Below, piece by piece: positions 26,646-35,705 of a DNA stretch of 64,000 nt. The notes below the pieces were generated by a model. It was given only the letters and a program-made list of their open reading frames with translations, ran no database searches and was not told the origin of the DNA. The DNA is from Bin5 sp022821545 (lineage in GTDB: Bacteria > Chloroflexota > Anaerolineae > Caldilineales > Caldilineaceae), in the NCBI GenBank assembly GCA_963664085.2, contig CAXXLO010000002.1, positions 1 through 64,000 of the forward strand, written 5' to 3'. Within the stretch, counting starts at the first letter, position 1; the number at the start of each line of letters is the position of its first letter. The translations under genes were made by a program, and so were the position numbers.

Positions 26646-27254
26646 TCATCGCGGTTCTGCGAAGGTGACGCGATGGGCCTGGCCGCGCTTCAAAGGGACG
26701 ACCTGGGCCAGCACGCGATCGCCGATATTCGTTAAGGTAGTCAGACGCTGCAAACGCATTCCCAGCGGTGTTGAGACCAGGAGGGCAAGCGTCATCAGTC
26801 CAGCTGTCACTGTCATTCTGTCGAGGAGCGACCTGCCGCTGCCGGGCCGGCGTCGGATTAGGGACTCCGCGCGTGCGGCTGGATTTCCGTCCTCACCCGA
26901 GGGGAATGTCCCTGCAAGCGGGTGATGCAGCGGGTGATGCTGCGGACTCCGCCATTCCAGGCTGCCGAGAAATGCGGCTGCGGTCACCAGGAGGATGCTG
27001 GCGGTCAGGTTCGTGCCGCAGTTGGGATGAAAGGCCAGCTCCTCTTCCCCATCCTGAAGACGCTGGATCGCCTCGCAGACGGCCTCTTCGATCGCTTCGC
27101 TGGACAGCTGCCCGTAGAGCGTAAAGCCCCAGGGGTCGCTCATGCCGGCGAAGACGCGGCGGGGAAAACGGGCCGCCAGCAGATGTATGGTGGCGTGTTC
27201 GATGGCGTGATGTTGCCGGGTCTGCTGGAGGACGGCGGACAAGGCCCCTAGCAT
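26646..27254 (-). CDS. DUF6391-like membrane protein
   Basis: A 202-residue protein with the N-terminal pattern 'HHAIEHATIHLLA', the Gly-rich 'GMSDPWGFTLYGQL' and 'FHPNCGTNL', followed by hydrophobic segments. This matches my memory of DUF6391 proteins in cyanobacteria and Chloroflexota, whose function is unknown. The His/Glu of HAIEHAT and the His/Cys of HPNCG could bind metal, but that is inference. At least two membrane segments are likely (near 'ASILLVTAAAFLG' and 'AGLMTLALLVSTPLG'). It starts six bases after the transketolase stop, so the two are co-transcribed. Confidence 0.75.
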   Translation of the reverse strand: MLGALSAVLQQTRQHHAIEHATIHLLAARFPRRVFAGMSDPWGFTLYGQLSSEAIEEAVCEAIQRLQDGEEELAFHPNCGTNLTASILLVTAAAFLGSLEWRSPQHHPLHHPLAGTFPSGEDGNPAARAESLIRRRPGSGRSLLDRMTVTAGLMTLALLVSTPLGMRLQRLTTLTNIGDRVLAQVVPLKRGQAHRVTFAEPR

Positions 27255-27260
27255 AGGCGG

Positions 27261-29333
27261 CTACGCCTCCAGGAGTGTCTGCGCGGCGCCGATGACGGCG
27301 TCAACGGTCAGGCCTAATTTGGCGTAGACATCCTGCTGGGGCGCGCTGGCGCCGAAGCGGTTGAGGCCGATGACGGCACCGCGGGCGGGGTCGTTGCCGA
27401 CCCAGCGTTCCCAGCCTTGGGTGACGCCGGCTTCGATGGAGAGCTTCTTGGCGTTTGAAGGCAGCACCTCTTGCTGGTAGGCGGGCGTCTGCGCGGCAAA
27501 GAGCTCCCAACTGGGCAGGCTCACGACGCGCACGGAGGCGCCGTTATCGGCGAGAGTCTGGGCGGCGGCGTAGGCGAGCTCCAGTTCGCTGCCTGAGGAG
27601 ACGAGGGCCAGCTCGGGCGCGGCGCCGTTTGCTCCGTTGCTCTGGTAGAAGACATATCCGCCCTGGGCCGCGCCGTCGACCGCGGCGACACCTGCGGCGT
27701 TGCGATCGTAAACGGGCAGATTCTGGCGTGAAAAGATGAGCGCAGTGGGGCCGCTCCTGTTTTGCAGAGCAGCTTTCCAGGCCTGCGCCACCTCGTTGGC
27801 GTCGGCAGGGCGGATGACGGTGAGGTTGGGAATAGCACGCAGGGCCGCCACCTGTTCGACGGGCTGATGGGTGGGGCCGTCCTCGCCGACGCCGATGCTG
27901 TCGTGGGTAAAGATGAAGATTGCAGGCACACCCATGAGAGCGGCCAGACGGATGCTGGCGCGCATGTAGTCGCTGAAGACGAGGAAGGTTCCCCCGTAGG
28001 GAATGACGCCGCCGTGTAAGGCCATGCCGTTGAGGACGGCGCCCATGCCGTGTTCGCGAACGCCAAATCGGAAGTTGCGCCCGCTGTAGGAATCGGGTTG
28101 AAAGTCGGGGCTGCCGCTGATGATCGTCTTATTGCTGGGCGCGAGGTCGGCGCTGCCGCCGATGAGATTGGTGATGACGGGCGCGAGGGCGTTGAGAGTA
28201 TCGCCGCTGGCGTTGCGGGTGGCCTGGCTGCCGCCGGAGTCGAAAGTGGGCAGGGCCTCCTCCCAACCGTCGGGGAGCTGTCCCTGCAGCATCGCGCCCA
28301 GCTGAGCGGCCAGCTCCGGATGGGCGGCGGCGTAGACATCCCACTGGGCCCGGTCGTCGGTTTCGAGCCTCTTGCCGCGCGCGACGGCTTGGAGGCAGAA
28401 GTCACGGACTGCCTCGGGCAGATAGAAAGTGGGTTCCTGCGGCCATTCGAGGTTGGCCTTGGTCTGGGCGACCTCGTCGTCGGGGAGAGCGTCGCTGTGC
28501 ATATCGGGCTCGCCCTGTTTGGGGGCGCCGAAGCCGATGACGGTAGTGCAGCCGATGAGGCCGGGCCGGGGATCCTGTTTGGCGGCGGCAATGGCGGTGT
28601 CAACGGCGGCGCTGTCCATGCCGTCCACTTTGAGGACGTGCCAGCCGTAGGCCTCGAAGCGCTGGTACTGGTCCTCGGTAAAGGCCAGGTCGGTGTAGCC
28701 GTCGATGGTGACGCGGTTGTCGTCGTAAAGGTAGATCAGTTTGCCGAGTCGAAGATGACCGGCAAGGCTGGCCGCTTCCTGGGCGACGCCCTCCATCAGG
28801 TCGCCGTCACTGACGATGGCGTAGATGTGGTGTGAAATGACGTCGTGACCGGGGCGGTTAAAGTTTGCGGCGAGCCACTGTTCGGCGATAGCCATGCCGA
28901 CGCCGTTGGCGAAGCCCTGGCCGAGCGGTCCGGTGGTGGTCTCTACACCGGGTGCGTGCCCGTATTCGGGGTGGCCGGGGGTCATGCTGCCGTACTGGCG
29001 GAAGTTCTTGAGCTCCTGTAGGGGGAGATCGTAGCCGGTCAGGTGGAGCAAGGAATAGAGGAGCATGGAGCCGTGGCCGGCGCTGAGGATGAAGCGGTCA
29101 CGGTTGTGCCAGTCGGGGTTGGCCGGATTGTAGCGCAGATGTCTGCGCCAGAGCGTCAAGGCGGCCGTAGCCATGCCCATGGGCAGGCCGGCGTGTCCCG
29201 AGTTGGCGGCCTGAACGGCGTCAAGCGCGAGCATGCGAATGGTGTTGACTATATTTTCTTCCAGATCCGGATCGATTGTGGGGCTTTCGAAAGGCAGGGA
29301 CGGGGCGCCCTGGCCGTTGGTGTTGTGTGACAT
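27261..29333 (-). CDS. tkt: Transketolase
   Basis: A 690-residue thiamine-diphosphate enzyme of the pentose phosphate pathway. It transfers two-carbon units between ketose and aldose phosphates. The N-terminal 'LALDAVQAANSGHAGLPMG' and 'FILSAGHGSMLLYSLLHLTG' are diagnostic, the ThDP motif starts as 'SDGDLMEGVAQEA', and the pyrimidine-domain Glu is in 'FRFGVREHGMG'. Length is normal for the bacterial enzyme. It is preceded by the ABC half-transporter 83 bp away on the same strand, with room for its own promoter. Confidence 0.97.
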   Translation of the reverse strand: MSHNTNGQGAPSLPFESPTIDPDLEENIVNTIRMLALDAVQAANSGHAGLPMGMATAALTLWRRHLRYNPANPDWHNRDRFILSAGHGSMLLYSLLHLTGYDLPLQELKNFRQYGSMTPGHPEYGHAPGVETTTGPLGQGFANGVGMAIAEQWLAANFNRPGHDVISHHIYAIVSDGDLMEGVAQEAASLAGHLRLGKLIYLYDDNRVTIDGYTDLAFTEDQYQRFEAYGWHVLKVDGMDSAAVDTAIAAAKQDPRPGLIGCTTVIGFGAPKQGEPDMHSDALPDDEVAQTKANLEWPQEPTFYLPEAVRDFCLQAVARGKRLETDDRAQWDVYAAAHPELAAQLGAMLQGQLPDGWEEALPTFDSGGSQATRNASGDTLNALAPVITNLIGGSADLAPSNKTIISGSPDFQPDSYSGRNFRFGVREHGMGAVLNGMALHGGVIPYGGTFLVFSDYMRASIRLAALMGVPAIFIFTHDSIGVGEDGPTHQPVEQVAALRAIPNLTVIRPADANEVAQAWKAALQNRSGPTALIFSRQNLPVYDRNAAGVAAVDGAAQGGYVFYQSNGANGAAPELALVSSGSELELAYAAAQTLADNGASVRVVSLPSWELFAAQTPAYQQEVLPSNAKKLSIEAGVTQGWERWVGNDPARGAVIGLNRFGASAPQQDVYAKLGLTVDAVIGAAQTLLEA

Positions 29334-29415
29334 CGGTGGCAGATTCCTTAGCGTGAATAGTAGCTGTCAGCCGGCGGCGCGTTAAGAATATATTGGCCGC
29401 AAAGTATAGATCGGA

Positions 29416-31227
29416 TTATAACGCGATCTCAGGTAGATCGAAAGACTGTGCCTTGTACAGGTCATGGAATAGACCGCGAAGGGTCAACAGTTCTTCGCGG
29501 CTGCCCGTTTCGACGATGCGGCCCTGGTCGATAACCAGAATGCGGTCTGCGGCGAGAATTGTTGACAGGCGATGTGCGACGACGATAGCGGTACGTCCCG
29601 TGCGTGCTTGTTCGAAGGCGGTGCGGACCTTTAGCTCGGTCAGGGCGTCGAGGGCGGAGGTGGCTTCGTCGAACAAGAGGAGCCTGGGGCGCTTCCGGAG
29701 GGCGCGGGCGATGGCGAGGCGCGGGCGCTCTCCGCCGGACAGCGTCAGGCCGCGTTCACCGATGACAGTACGGTAGTCACGAGGCAGACCGGTGATGAAT
29801 TCATCGATCTGTGCGGCGCGCGCAGCTTCGCTGACTGCGCCGGCATTTTCGTCCGGGCGGGGATAGTTGATGTTGCGGCTGATGCTGTCGTTCCAGAAAA
29901 ACAGGTCCTGGGAAACGAGGCCGATCTGACTTCGCAGTGAGGCCAGCGATAGTTCCTGGAGGTCGATCCCGTCCAGCGCGATGGACCCGGACCGGGGTGT
30001 GTAAAAGCCCATGATCAGATCGATGATGGTGGACTTGCCGCCGCCGCTGGGGCCGACGATACCGACGAATTCGCCGGGCTCAACGCGGAAGGTGAGGTCG
30101 CGTGCGCCGAAGTCGCCGCGGCCGTAGTCGAAAGAGACGTTGTTGAAGGCCAGAGCGGCGCCAGGGGGCGGGGCAACGCTTGCGGGGCGCCGCTCATCTG
30201 AGACAGCGTCGGAAGGCAGTGCCCTGTCACCAGACGGTTCGCGTGTAAGGGCAAAGAGAGCATCTACCTTATCGGCATTGATCCGGGCCTCCTGCAGGTT
30301 GACTTGGGTACCCAGTAGCGTCTGCAGCACGGCGTAGGCGCGGGGAAGATAGGCGGCGAAGGCGACGAGACTGCCTATAGTGAGTCTGCCCTGGATGATC
30401 TCGAAGGCGCCAAAGGCGAAGATGAGGCCCGCAACCACGTAGTTGATGGATTCCGGCAATACTATGCGAATCATTTCATGGAAGGCTGACACGGTGGCTT
30501 TGATGCGGCGGTGCGCCGTGAGCCACTCTCGCCAACGGCCCTTCTCATGAGCTTGGGCATTTAATGCCCGGACGGTGCGCAGACCGGGGAAGAGCTCATT
30601 CAGATAGCTTTCGCCGGATTCCAGCGTATTGGACAGGTCGCGGTAGAGGCTCTGGGTATAGTTGCGTGTTTTGTGGGTCAGGAGGAATGAGAGGGGGAAG
30701 GCGAGAAGCGCCACAAGGGAAAGGCGCCAGTGCAGCCAGGTCATAGCGGTCAGTGTGCCTACGAGGAGGATGGCGTTCATGGCCAGCGGCAGCAGATGTT
30801 GTCCGACATAGACCTCGCCGATCAGGCCGCAGCTGCGGGTGAGTCGATAGATGTGTTCTCCAGTCTTGAACTGTTCCAAGTCGGCAAGTCGGACGAACAG
30901 GAGGTGGTCGAACAGCTCCTGGCGCAGGCGTTGGGCGACGCCTTCGCCGATGTAGGCGCGCAGGTAGTGGTTGGCGGAGTTGAAGCCGGCGCTGAGTACG
31001 GGCACAGCGACCATGCCGACAAGGAGCAGGCCGATCAGCCTCACGTCGGCTGCCGGTATTGCTGTGTCGAGGAGATGTTTGAAGAGAAGTGGCTGGACCA
31101 GCCCGACTCCCGTGCCGATGAGAGAGAGGGCGACAAGGAGCGTAATCCTGGGGATCTGCTTTTTCAGCTCCTCCTTGATGAGAGGAAAGGAGGTTCTCGG
31201 TTCTTCGGCATTAACGGACGAGGACAT
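29416..31227 (-). CDS. ABC transporter, fused permease and ATP-binding domains (exporter type)
   Basis: A half-transporter of about 603 residues. A six-helix type 1 exporter domain (~20-310) precedes an ATPase domain with Walker A GPSGGGKST, signature LSGGERPRLAIAR and Walker B LLLFDEATSALD. The signature departs from the common LSGGQRQR at two places (E for Q, P for Q), and the GPSGGGKST loop is common. It would work as a homodimer exporting lipids, peptides or drugs; no partner gene is adjacent. The frame is open to 31275, but the ATG at 31227 has an AAGGGA site. It is the last backbone gene before the mobile-element zone. Confidence 0.92.
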   Translation of the reverse strand: MSSSVNAEEPRTSFPLIKEELKKQIPRITLLVALSLIGTGVGLVQPLLFKHLLDTAIPAADVRLIGLLLVGMVAVPVLSAGFNSANHYLRAYIGEGVAQRLRQELFDHLLFVRLADLEQFKTGEHIYRLTRSCGLIGEVYVGQHLLPLAMNAILLVGTLTAMTWLHWRLSLVALLAFPLSFLLTHKTRNYTQSLYRDLSNTLESGESYLNELFPGLRTVRALNAQAHEKGRWREWLTAHRRIKATVSAFHEMIRIVLPESINYVVAGLIFAFGAFEIIQGRLTIGSLVAFAAYLPRAYAVLQTLLGTQVNLQEARINADKVDALFALTREPSGDRALPSDAVSDERRPASVAPPPGAALAFNNVSFDYGRGDFGARDLTFRVEPGEFVGIVGPSGGGKSTIIDLIMGFYTPRSGSIALDGIDLQELSLASLRSQIGLVSQDLFFWNDSISRNINYPRPDENAGAVSEAARAAQIDEFITGLPRDYRTVIGERGLTLSGGERPRLAIARALRKRPRLLLFDEATSALDALTELKVRTAFEQARTGRTAIVVAHRLSTILAADRILVIDQGRIVETGSREELLTLRGLFHDLYKAQSFDLPEIAL

Positions 31228-31287
31228 TGGGTTCCCTTGGCGTCGGCCGCTATGGAAGACGGGCGGGCGCGGCAAAAGTAGATTTTA

Positions 31288-31478
31288 ACATGGGTGTCAA
31301 GGGAAACTGCAGAGGTCAGCAGTCGGTGGCTTGGGACTTCTTGTGGGAGTAGGTACTGCTGGCTAGACACCTTGATGGGGAAGTATAGGCGCGGTCGCCA
31401 GTGAGGGCACACACAAGGGGCGCCCCTACCTTCCCCTGTTACAAGAACATGGTTTGGTACTTCAGACACATTGGATAG
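31288..31478. other. Intergenic region left of the IS remnant
   Basis: These 191 bp separate the backbone ABC gene from the left inverted repeat of the ISKra4-like remnant. A perfect palindrome AGGGGCGCCCCT occurs at 31416-31427. It resembles the dispersed 'aggggcgcccct' repeats I associate with Chloroflexota and cyanobacterial intergenic DNA. No gene is seen. Confidence 0.4.
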
Positions 31479-31575
31479 CTCAACCCCGAAAGGACTGCGG
31501 GAATTGCCAAGTGAAACTAAGAGAGGCATAACATCTCTGTACTCAATAGGCGGAGGAAAGTTATGCTGGCATGCT
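31479..31575 (+). repeat. Left terminal inverted repeat of the IS remnant
   Basis: Pairs with 33510-33606 over about 97 bp with scattered mismatches. Shared blocks include GAAACTAAG, GGCATAAC, ACTCAATAGGCG and GGAAAGTTATGCTGGC. Confidence 0.8.
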
Positions 31576-31867
31576 GGCCTTGCGTCAGCATGTGCCAGCC
31601 TTCGGGCGGCGTGTGCTGTCCCTAGCTTGCAATGAGGCTGGTCTCCAACACCAACTCACTCTGGTTCAGCTCTATTACTACCTGTGCCTACACCATCAAG
31701 GATTGCCTCAAGCCGGGCGGGAGGAGCGAGTTCGACCTCAGACACAGACCCCAGCCATCACTCTGGGTTTGACCGATCAACTCTGGCGCTTGAAAGAGTT
31801 GTTGTTGATCCGCGTCCCCCCATGGCCAACGGCCAACCTGGCCTGTTCCAACCTGCCTCGAAGCTGA
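31571..31867 (+). pseudogene. Transposase C-terminal fragment (different family from the ISKra4-like one)
   Basis: An open stretch of 98 codons without a proper start. Its second half, 'TPAITLGLTDQLWRLKELLL' then 'RVPPWP', resembles the 'TPAMAAGLTDHxWTxxELL' C-terminus of a group of DDE transposases common in Chloroflexota and cyanobacteria. The preceding 'QLYYYLCLHHQGLP' corresponds to their 'YYNFCRPHASLR' region, but is eroded. The catalytic part is absent. I am confident that it is a remnant, less so of the family. Confidence 0.55.
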
Positions 31868-32064
31868 CATTCGAGCCACAGCGCCCCAGAAATCAGACCC
31901 CAGCGCGTGTCTTATGGACCAAAGCTGTCATTTTTGGCCGAAAATGGCCCCTTTTCGTCGCTGCTGCTCCTATCTGAATTCCCCGCAGTTCCTTCAGGGT
32001 CGACCATTGGGGTACATTTCTGTTTAGGGGCGGAAGGTGAGATCATGGAGAAAGGAGGGTAAAG

Positions 32065-33501
32065 ATGAAGAAAAAACGAACAGAAGCCAAATGTAAGTTG
32101 AACAAAGAGGCAGAAAGCACCATCGATGAATTGTTGGCCTGGGACGAAGAGGTGAGGAAGCCAAGCCTGAACCAAATTGAAAGTCGGCTGCGTTTTTGCG
32201 CTGGAGGAGCGACCTGTCCAGAATGTGGAACTAGACTTTTTCCCATAGATGAGGAATTGGAATTATTGCCCGGCAGTTTGACGCCGCATGCGCACGAATG
32301 TCTGGTGCGGTTAGGGATGTGGGTGCCGTCATTTGCCTAGGCGGCCAAAGAGTAGGAAGCGACCTTGAAAGTTAGGGTTAGTGAAGCGATGAGCCGACAT
32401 GGGACGCAAGCGGCTGGTCAAGCATATGAAACGGTGCAACAGCGGGAAGTGGAGCGGATCAAGCAAGAAATACCGGAGGTGCAAGCGGGGGCGGACAAAA
32501 TCCAGATCAGCACGGATGGGGCCATGGTGCCCCTGGTCGGAAGCGAATGGAGGGAAGTGAAAACGGTGGCTATTGGAGAAATCGGTCAAAGCATGGGGGC
32601 GGATGGGAAGCGGCTGGTGCGGACCGACAACATTTCCTACTTTGTCGCCGGGTAGAGGCCCCCCAGTTCAACCGCCTGGCTCTGGGGGAAATGCACCGTC
32701 GCGGATTAGAACAAGCCCAGCAAGTGGCTGCCCCAGCCGATGGGGCGGAGTGAATCCAGGGTTTCATCGATTTTCATTGCCCTCAGGCGGTCCGTATTCT
32801 TGATTTCCCCCACGCGTCCGAACGGATTAGTGAGGTCTGACAAGCCACCTTAGCTCCAGACAAAAGCCAAAGCTGGCTTGAACAGCAACTGCATCAACTC
32901 AAATATGAAGGACTAGTCGAGGTCCAGGCAAAATTGCAGCGTTTACAAACAGACCAGGCCACCATGGAGCTTGTCAGAGGGATGAACTGATAACTTGGCT
33001 TATTTGCAAAAGCGAGAAACTCACACGTAATATCCAACTTTTAAAGCTAAAGCTTTACCTATTGGCTCCGGGGTCGTTGAGAGCGCCCACAAAATTGTGA
33101 TTGAAACCCGCTTGAAATGGGCTGGTATGCACTGGGGTCCCGACCATATTAACCCTATGGCTGCCCTGCGGAACTCGGTTTGTAATGATCGCTAGCAAGA
33201 AGAATGGCCCAAATTCGCCGCCCAATTGCGTCATCAGATTACTGACCAACGACGAGTCTTAAGAGCAGAACGTCGGGCTCGGCAGGCGACCCTGATACAA
33301 CGGCCTGCCTCGTCATCCTCATCCACCACTCCAGCTACGACCACCCTTAGACCTGATTCGCCAAACAGTCAATCTGCCCAGAAAACTTCTCCCACCTCTC
33401 CTGACAAGCGTACTCCTTATCGCCCCCCACCCAATCATCCCTGGCGACGTTCTACCATCGGTCGCGCTAGATTTCCATCCACCACTTTCTCACAAAATTG
33501 A
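32065..33501 (+). pseudogene. ISKra4-family transposase, multiply interrupted
   Basis: Read through stops and shifts, the segments follow the ISKra4 plan. The N-terminal zinc ribbon is 'CPECGTRLFPIDEELELLPG' (~32215-32275) and 'TDGAMVPLVGSEWREVKTV' spans 32512-32568. 'DGAE' is followed by a stop and then 'ILDFPHASERISEV' (32740-32845). The conserved end is 'GVVESAHKIVIETRLKWAGM' (33070-33130), 'INPMAALRNSVCNDR' and the basic tail ending 'NHPWRRSTIGRARF'. In-frame stops occur near 32338, 32752, 32842 and 33193-33195. No functional transposase can be made. Confidence 0.85.
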
Positions 33502-33509
33502 CGACACCC

Positions 33510-33606
33510 GCTCGCCAGCATAACTTTCCTGCGCCTATTGAGTATGGAGTGGTTATGCCACGCTTAGTTTCTTCTAGCAATTTCCCGCAGTTGCTTCGGG
33601 GTTGAC
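33510..33606 (-). repeat. Right terminal inverted repeat of the IS remnant
   Basis: Reverse complement of the left repeat at 31479-31575 with scattered mismatches. The terminal bases (GGGGTTGAC on this strand) mirror the left CTCAACCCC. Confidence 0.8.
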
Positions 33607-33621
33607 CCAAATTAACCTCGT

Positions 33622-33650
33622 TTGACAAGGCAGACTATCTATAGCATGAT
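33622..33650 (+). promoter_or_regulatory. Sigma-70-type promoter of the iclR-type gene
   Basis: TTGACA (33622-33627), 17-bp spacer, CATGAT (33645-33650; four of six consensus bases). The transcription start would fall inside or beside the palindrome that follows, as expected for repression. Confidence 0.65.
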
Positions 33651-33654
33651 GGTC

Positions 33655-33673
33655 TGCGGAATCGGATTCCGCA
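33655..33673. promoter_or_regulatory. Operator-like perfect inverted repeat (IclR-type)
   Basis: TGCGGAATCGGATTCCGCA is a perfect 9-1-9 inverted repeat beginning four bases after the -10 box. The same core, GGAATC-N-GATTCC, with the same flanks occurs at the same place in the promoter of the desaturase-Rieske gene (61512-61530). The symmetry and size fit an IclR dimer site. Confidence 0.7.
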
Positions 33674-33876
33674 ATTAATCCCTATTCCAATTGTTGCGAC
33701 CCAACATTCCATCATCCTTCCGGCAAATGGGCGACGCAGCCTTTGCTTATCCTGTTGTCTGGACTGAACGTTATACTCAGCGGCCTGGCAAAGTAACAAA
33801 ATTTCGTAAGGACTGTTGTTACTTCATGACGCCGCTGAGGACATTCATCATAACTCTTTAGGTATTATATAACATT

Positions 33877-34665
33877 ATGACGGACAAGAGGCACCGCACA
33901 GTTGTTGCTGTAGAAAGAGCAGTTGATGTACTTCTATATTTGGCTAGGCGTTCTATTCCCGCTGGTGTGACTGACCTTGCTAAAGACCTCAACTTGAGTA
34001 GAGGTGCGGCTCATCGTTATTTGACCTCTCTCGTTGAAAAGGGCTTAGCAATCCAGCATCAGGAAACGGACAGATATTCTTTAGGGCCATCTGTTCTAAT
34101 TTTGTCTCAAGCTTTTCTCCACCAATTGAGCTTCAGATCTCGGGCCCTGCCTTATATGAATGACCTCCATCAGTTGTCCGGAGAGACAGTTTCTTTAGCC
34201 GTCCGCTACCAGGACGGCCGCATATACGTTGATCAGATCGAGGGTACCAATCCGCTGCGCTATAAAGCCGAGATCGGGAAGCCGTACCATTTATATTATG
34301 GATCACCTGGCAAGGTCATTTTGGCCAATTTGTCGGAGCAGGAGATTAAGACAATCCTCCAAGATCCAAATCTGCGACTGCCCGCCACGGATGCTCCAGT
34401 GGACCGAGAGGGGCTGCTTAAGGAACTGAGTCAGATACGAACACAGGGTTATGCAACCAGCATCGGCGAGACTCTGTCCGGGCTTAGCGGGGTCTCCGCT
34501 GTTATCAAAGATCATACAGGGGAGGTAGTTGGAACTGTCGGGATCAGCGGTTTATCTTTGCGGTTCACCCCGGAAAGAATGGCCGAGTTCGGAAGCATGG
34601 TTAAAGAGGCCGCCCAGGAAATCTCGAAGGAGTTGGGATATTTGATCGCGAATCGGGGAGAATAA
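33877..34665 (+). CDS. IclR-family transcriptional regulator
   Basis: A 262-residue one-component regulator. The N-terminal winged helix spans ~8-70 ('AVDVLLYLARRS...VTDLAKDLNLSRGAAHRYLTSLVEKGL'), and the IclR effector domain follows ('VRYQDGRIYVDQIEG', 'YYGSPGKVILANL', 'GYATSIGETLSGLSGVSAVI'). It probably represses or activates the catabolic genes of this island through the GGAATC-N-GATTCC site seen before its own gene and before the desaturase gene. The inducer is probably a pathway intermediate bound by the C-terminal domain. Its stop codon overlaps the ATG of the next gene (TAATG), so the two are translationally coupled. Confidence 0.94.
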   Translation: MTDKRHRTVVAVERAVDVLLYLARRSIPAGVTDLAKDLNLSRGAAHRYLTSLVEKGLAIQHQETDRYSLGPSVLILSQAFLHQLSFRSRALPYMNDLHQLSGETVSLAVRYQDGRIYVDQIEGTNPLRYKAEIGKPYHLYYGSPGKVILANLSEQEIKTILQDPNLRLPATDAPVDREGLLKELSQIRTQGYATSIGETLSGLSGVSAVIKDHTGEVVGTVGISGLSLRFTPERMAEFGSMVKEAAQEISKELGYLIANRGE

Positions 34666-35615
34666 TGAACCAACGTCGTTTCTTGATAACCGGTGGCCAG
34701 GGTTGTGTTGGGGCCTGGGTGGCTAAAAACCTGGTGCAGGCCGGAGACCCAACGCTGGTATATGATCTGGATCTCGAGCCCAGGCGGATGGCGTTGCTGA
34801 TGAAACCAGAGGAGATTGCCGGCATAACGTTTATCCGGGGCGATATAACCGATGGCGAACAGCTAACTCAGGTCATTGGGGATAACGGCATTACCCGAAT
34901 TATTCATCTGGCTGCGCTGCAACACCCTGACTGTCACGCTAACCCGATAAGGGGCGCTCAAATAAATGTTATCGGCACCTTGAACGTCTTTGAAGCAGCA
35001 AAACGCTTTCCAGATCAAGTGCAGCAGTTGGTCTACGCCAGTTCATCGGCGGCCATGGGCCCTGAAAAAGCCTATGAGGTCATGCCTGTTCCTGATGATG
35101 CCCCCCTGTTTCCGGCCAGCTACTATGGCGTCTTCAAGGCGTGCAACGAGGAGAGTGCCCGGATCTATTGGTTGAATGAGAGACTATCCAGTATCGGCTT
35201 ACGTCCTGGGGTACTCTATGGACCGGGACGAGACGAAGGACGCAGCGCGGGCCTGACAGTAGCCATTAAGGCGGGGCTAGCGGGACAGCAGTTCCACATC
35301 GACTTTGGCGGACGCATAAACGCCCAGTTTGTAGATGACGTTGCTAAAGCCTTCATCGCCTGCGCTAAGGCCGAACACAAAGGTGCGTCAACGTTTAATT
35401 TGCGCGGGATAGTGGCCTCAATCCCCGAGTTCGTGGCCGAGATCGAGCGACAGATCCCATCTGCCCGCGGACTTATCACCCATGGCCAGGAGCATATCCC
35501 CGCACCATCAGACGTAGACGACAAGGGGCTACGTGGGCTCATCGGACAGGCTCCAATCACTCCCCTGGCTGATGGTATCGCCCAGACCAGAGCGATCTTT
35601 CAACAAATGGTATGA
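34665..35615 (+). CDS. NAD-dependent epimerase/dehydratase-family protein
   Basis: A 316-residue extended short-chain dehydrogenase. The NAD-binding motif is GGQGCVGAWVA (residues ~9-19), with Cys in place of the usual Phe/Tyr. The catalytic YxxxK is in 'YYGVFKACNE' near residue 148. 'RPGVLYGPGRDEGRSAG' and 'NAQFVDDVAKAF' match the sugar- and uronate-dehydrogenase group. In this context it more likely oxidises or epimerises a cyclitol or sugar intermediate than a nucleotide sugar. It overlaps the regulator by one base and is followed by an isomerase gene, consistent with one operon. Confidence 0.87.
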   Translation: MNQRRFLITGGQGCVGAWVAKNLVQAGDPTLVYDLDLEPRRMALLMKPEEIAGITFIRGDITDGEQLTQVIGDNGITRIIHLAALQHPDCHANPIRGAQINVIGTLNVFEAAKRFPDQVQQLVYASSSAAMGPEKAYEVMPVPDDAPLFPASYYGVFKACNEESARIYWLNERLSSIGLRPGVLYGPGRDEGRSAGLTVAIKAGLAGQQFHIDFGGRINAQFVDDVAKAFIACAKAEHKGASTFNLRGIVASIPEFVAEIERQIPSARGLITHGQEHIPAPSDVDDKGLRGLIGQAPITPLADGIAQTRAIFQQMV

Positions 35616-35705
35616 AACGGTTGGCTAGCTCCATGGTCCAATCTTCACTTACCGATCGTGGTTCGTCAGGTCAGGTGGCAATTCGCCTATCGATGGGAGC
35701 AAGCT

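Larger units (their letters stand above)
31479..33606. mobile_element. Decayed ISKra4-like insertion sequence
   Basis: A 2.1-kb element delimited by ~97-bp imperfect terminal inverted repeats. The left end begins CTCAACCCCGAAAGGACTGC; the right end read inward begins GTCAACCCCGAAGCAACTGC. Both then share GAAACTAAG, GGCATAAC, ACTCAATAGGCG and AGGAAAGTTATGCTGGC. Inside lies a transposase pseudogene of the ISKra4 type. No target duplication is obvious. The left part also contains a fragment of a different transposase and an isolated third copy of the terminal 30 bp (31976-32006), so the element may be a nest of two. Confidence 0.8.
33607..33876 (+). promoter_or_regulatory. Regulatory region of the iclR-type gene
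   Basis: This 270-bp region carries a promoter at 33622-33650 and an operator-like palindrome at 33655-33673, described separately. Downstream it is A+T-rich up to the ATG at 33877. The ~200-bp leader is long for an IclR gene, so a second, closer promoter is possible. The ribosome site is weak. Confidence 0.55.

Noticed and set aside
31416..31427. AGGGGCGCCCCT palindrome as an operator
   Set aside because: It resembles a dispersed intergenic repeat type, lies between a gene end and an IS remnant, and has no downstream gene to regulate.
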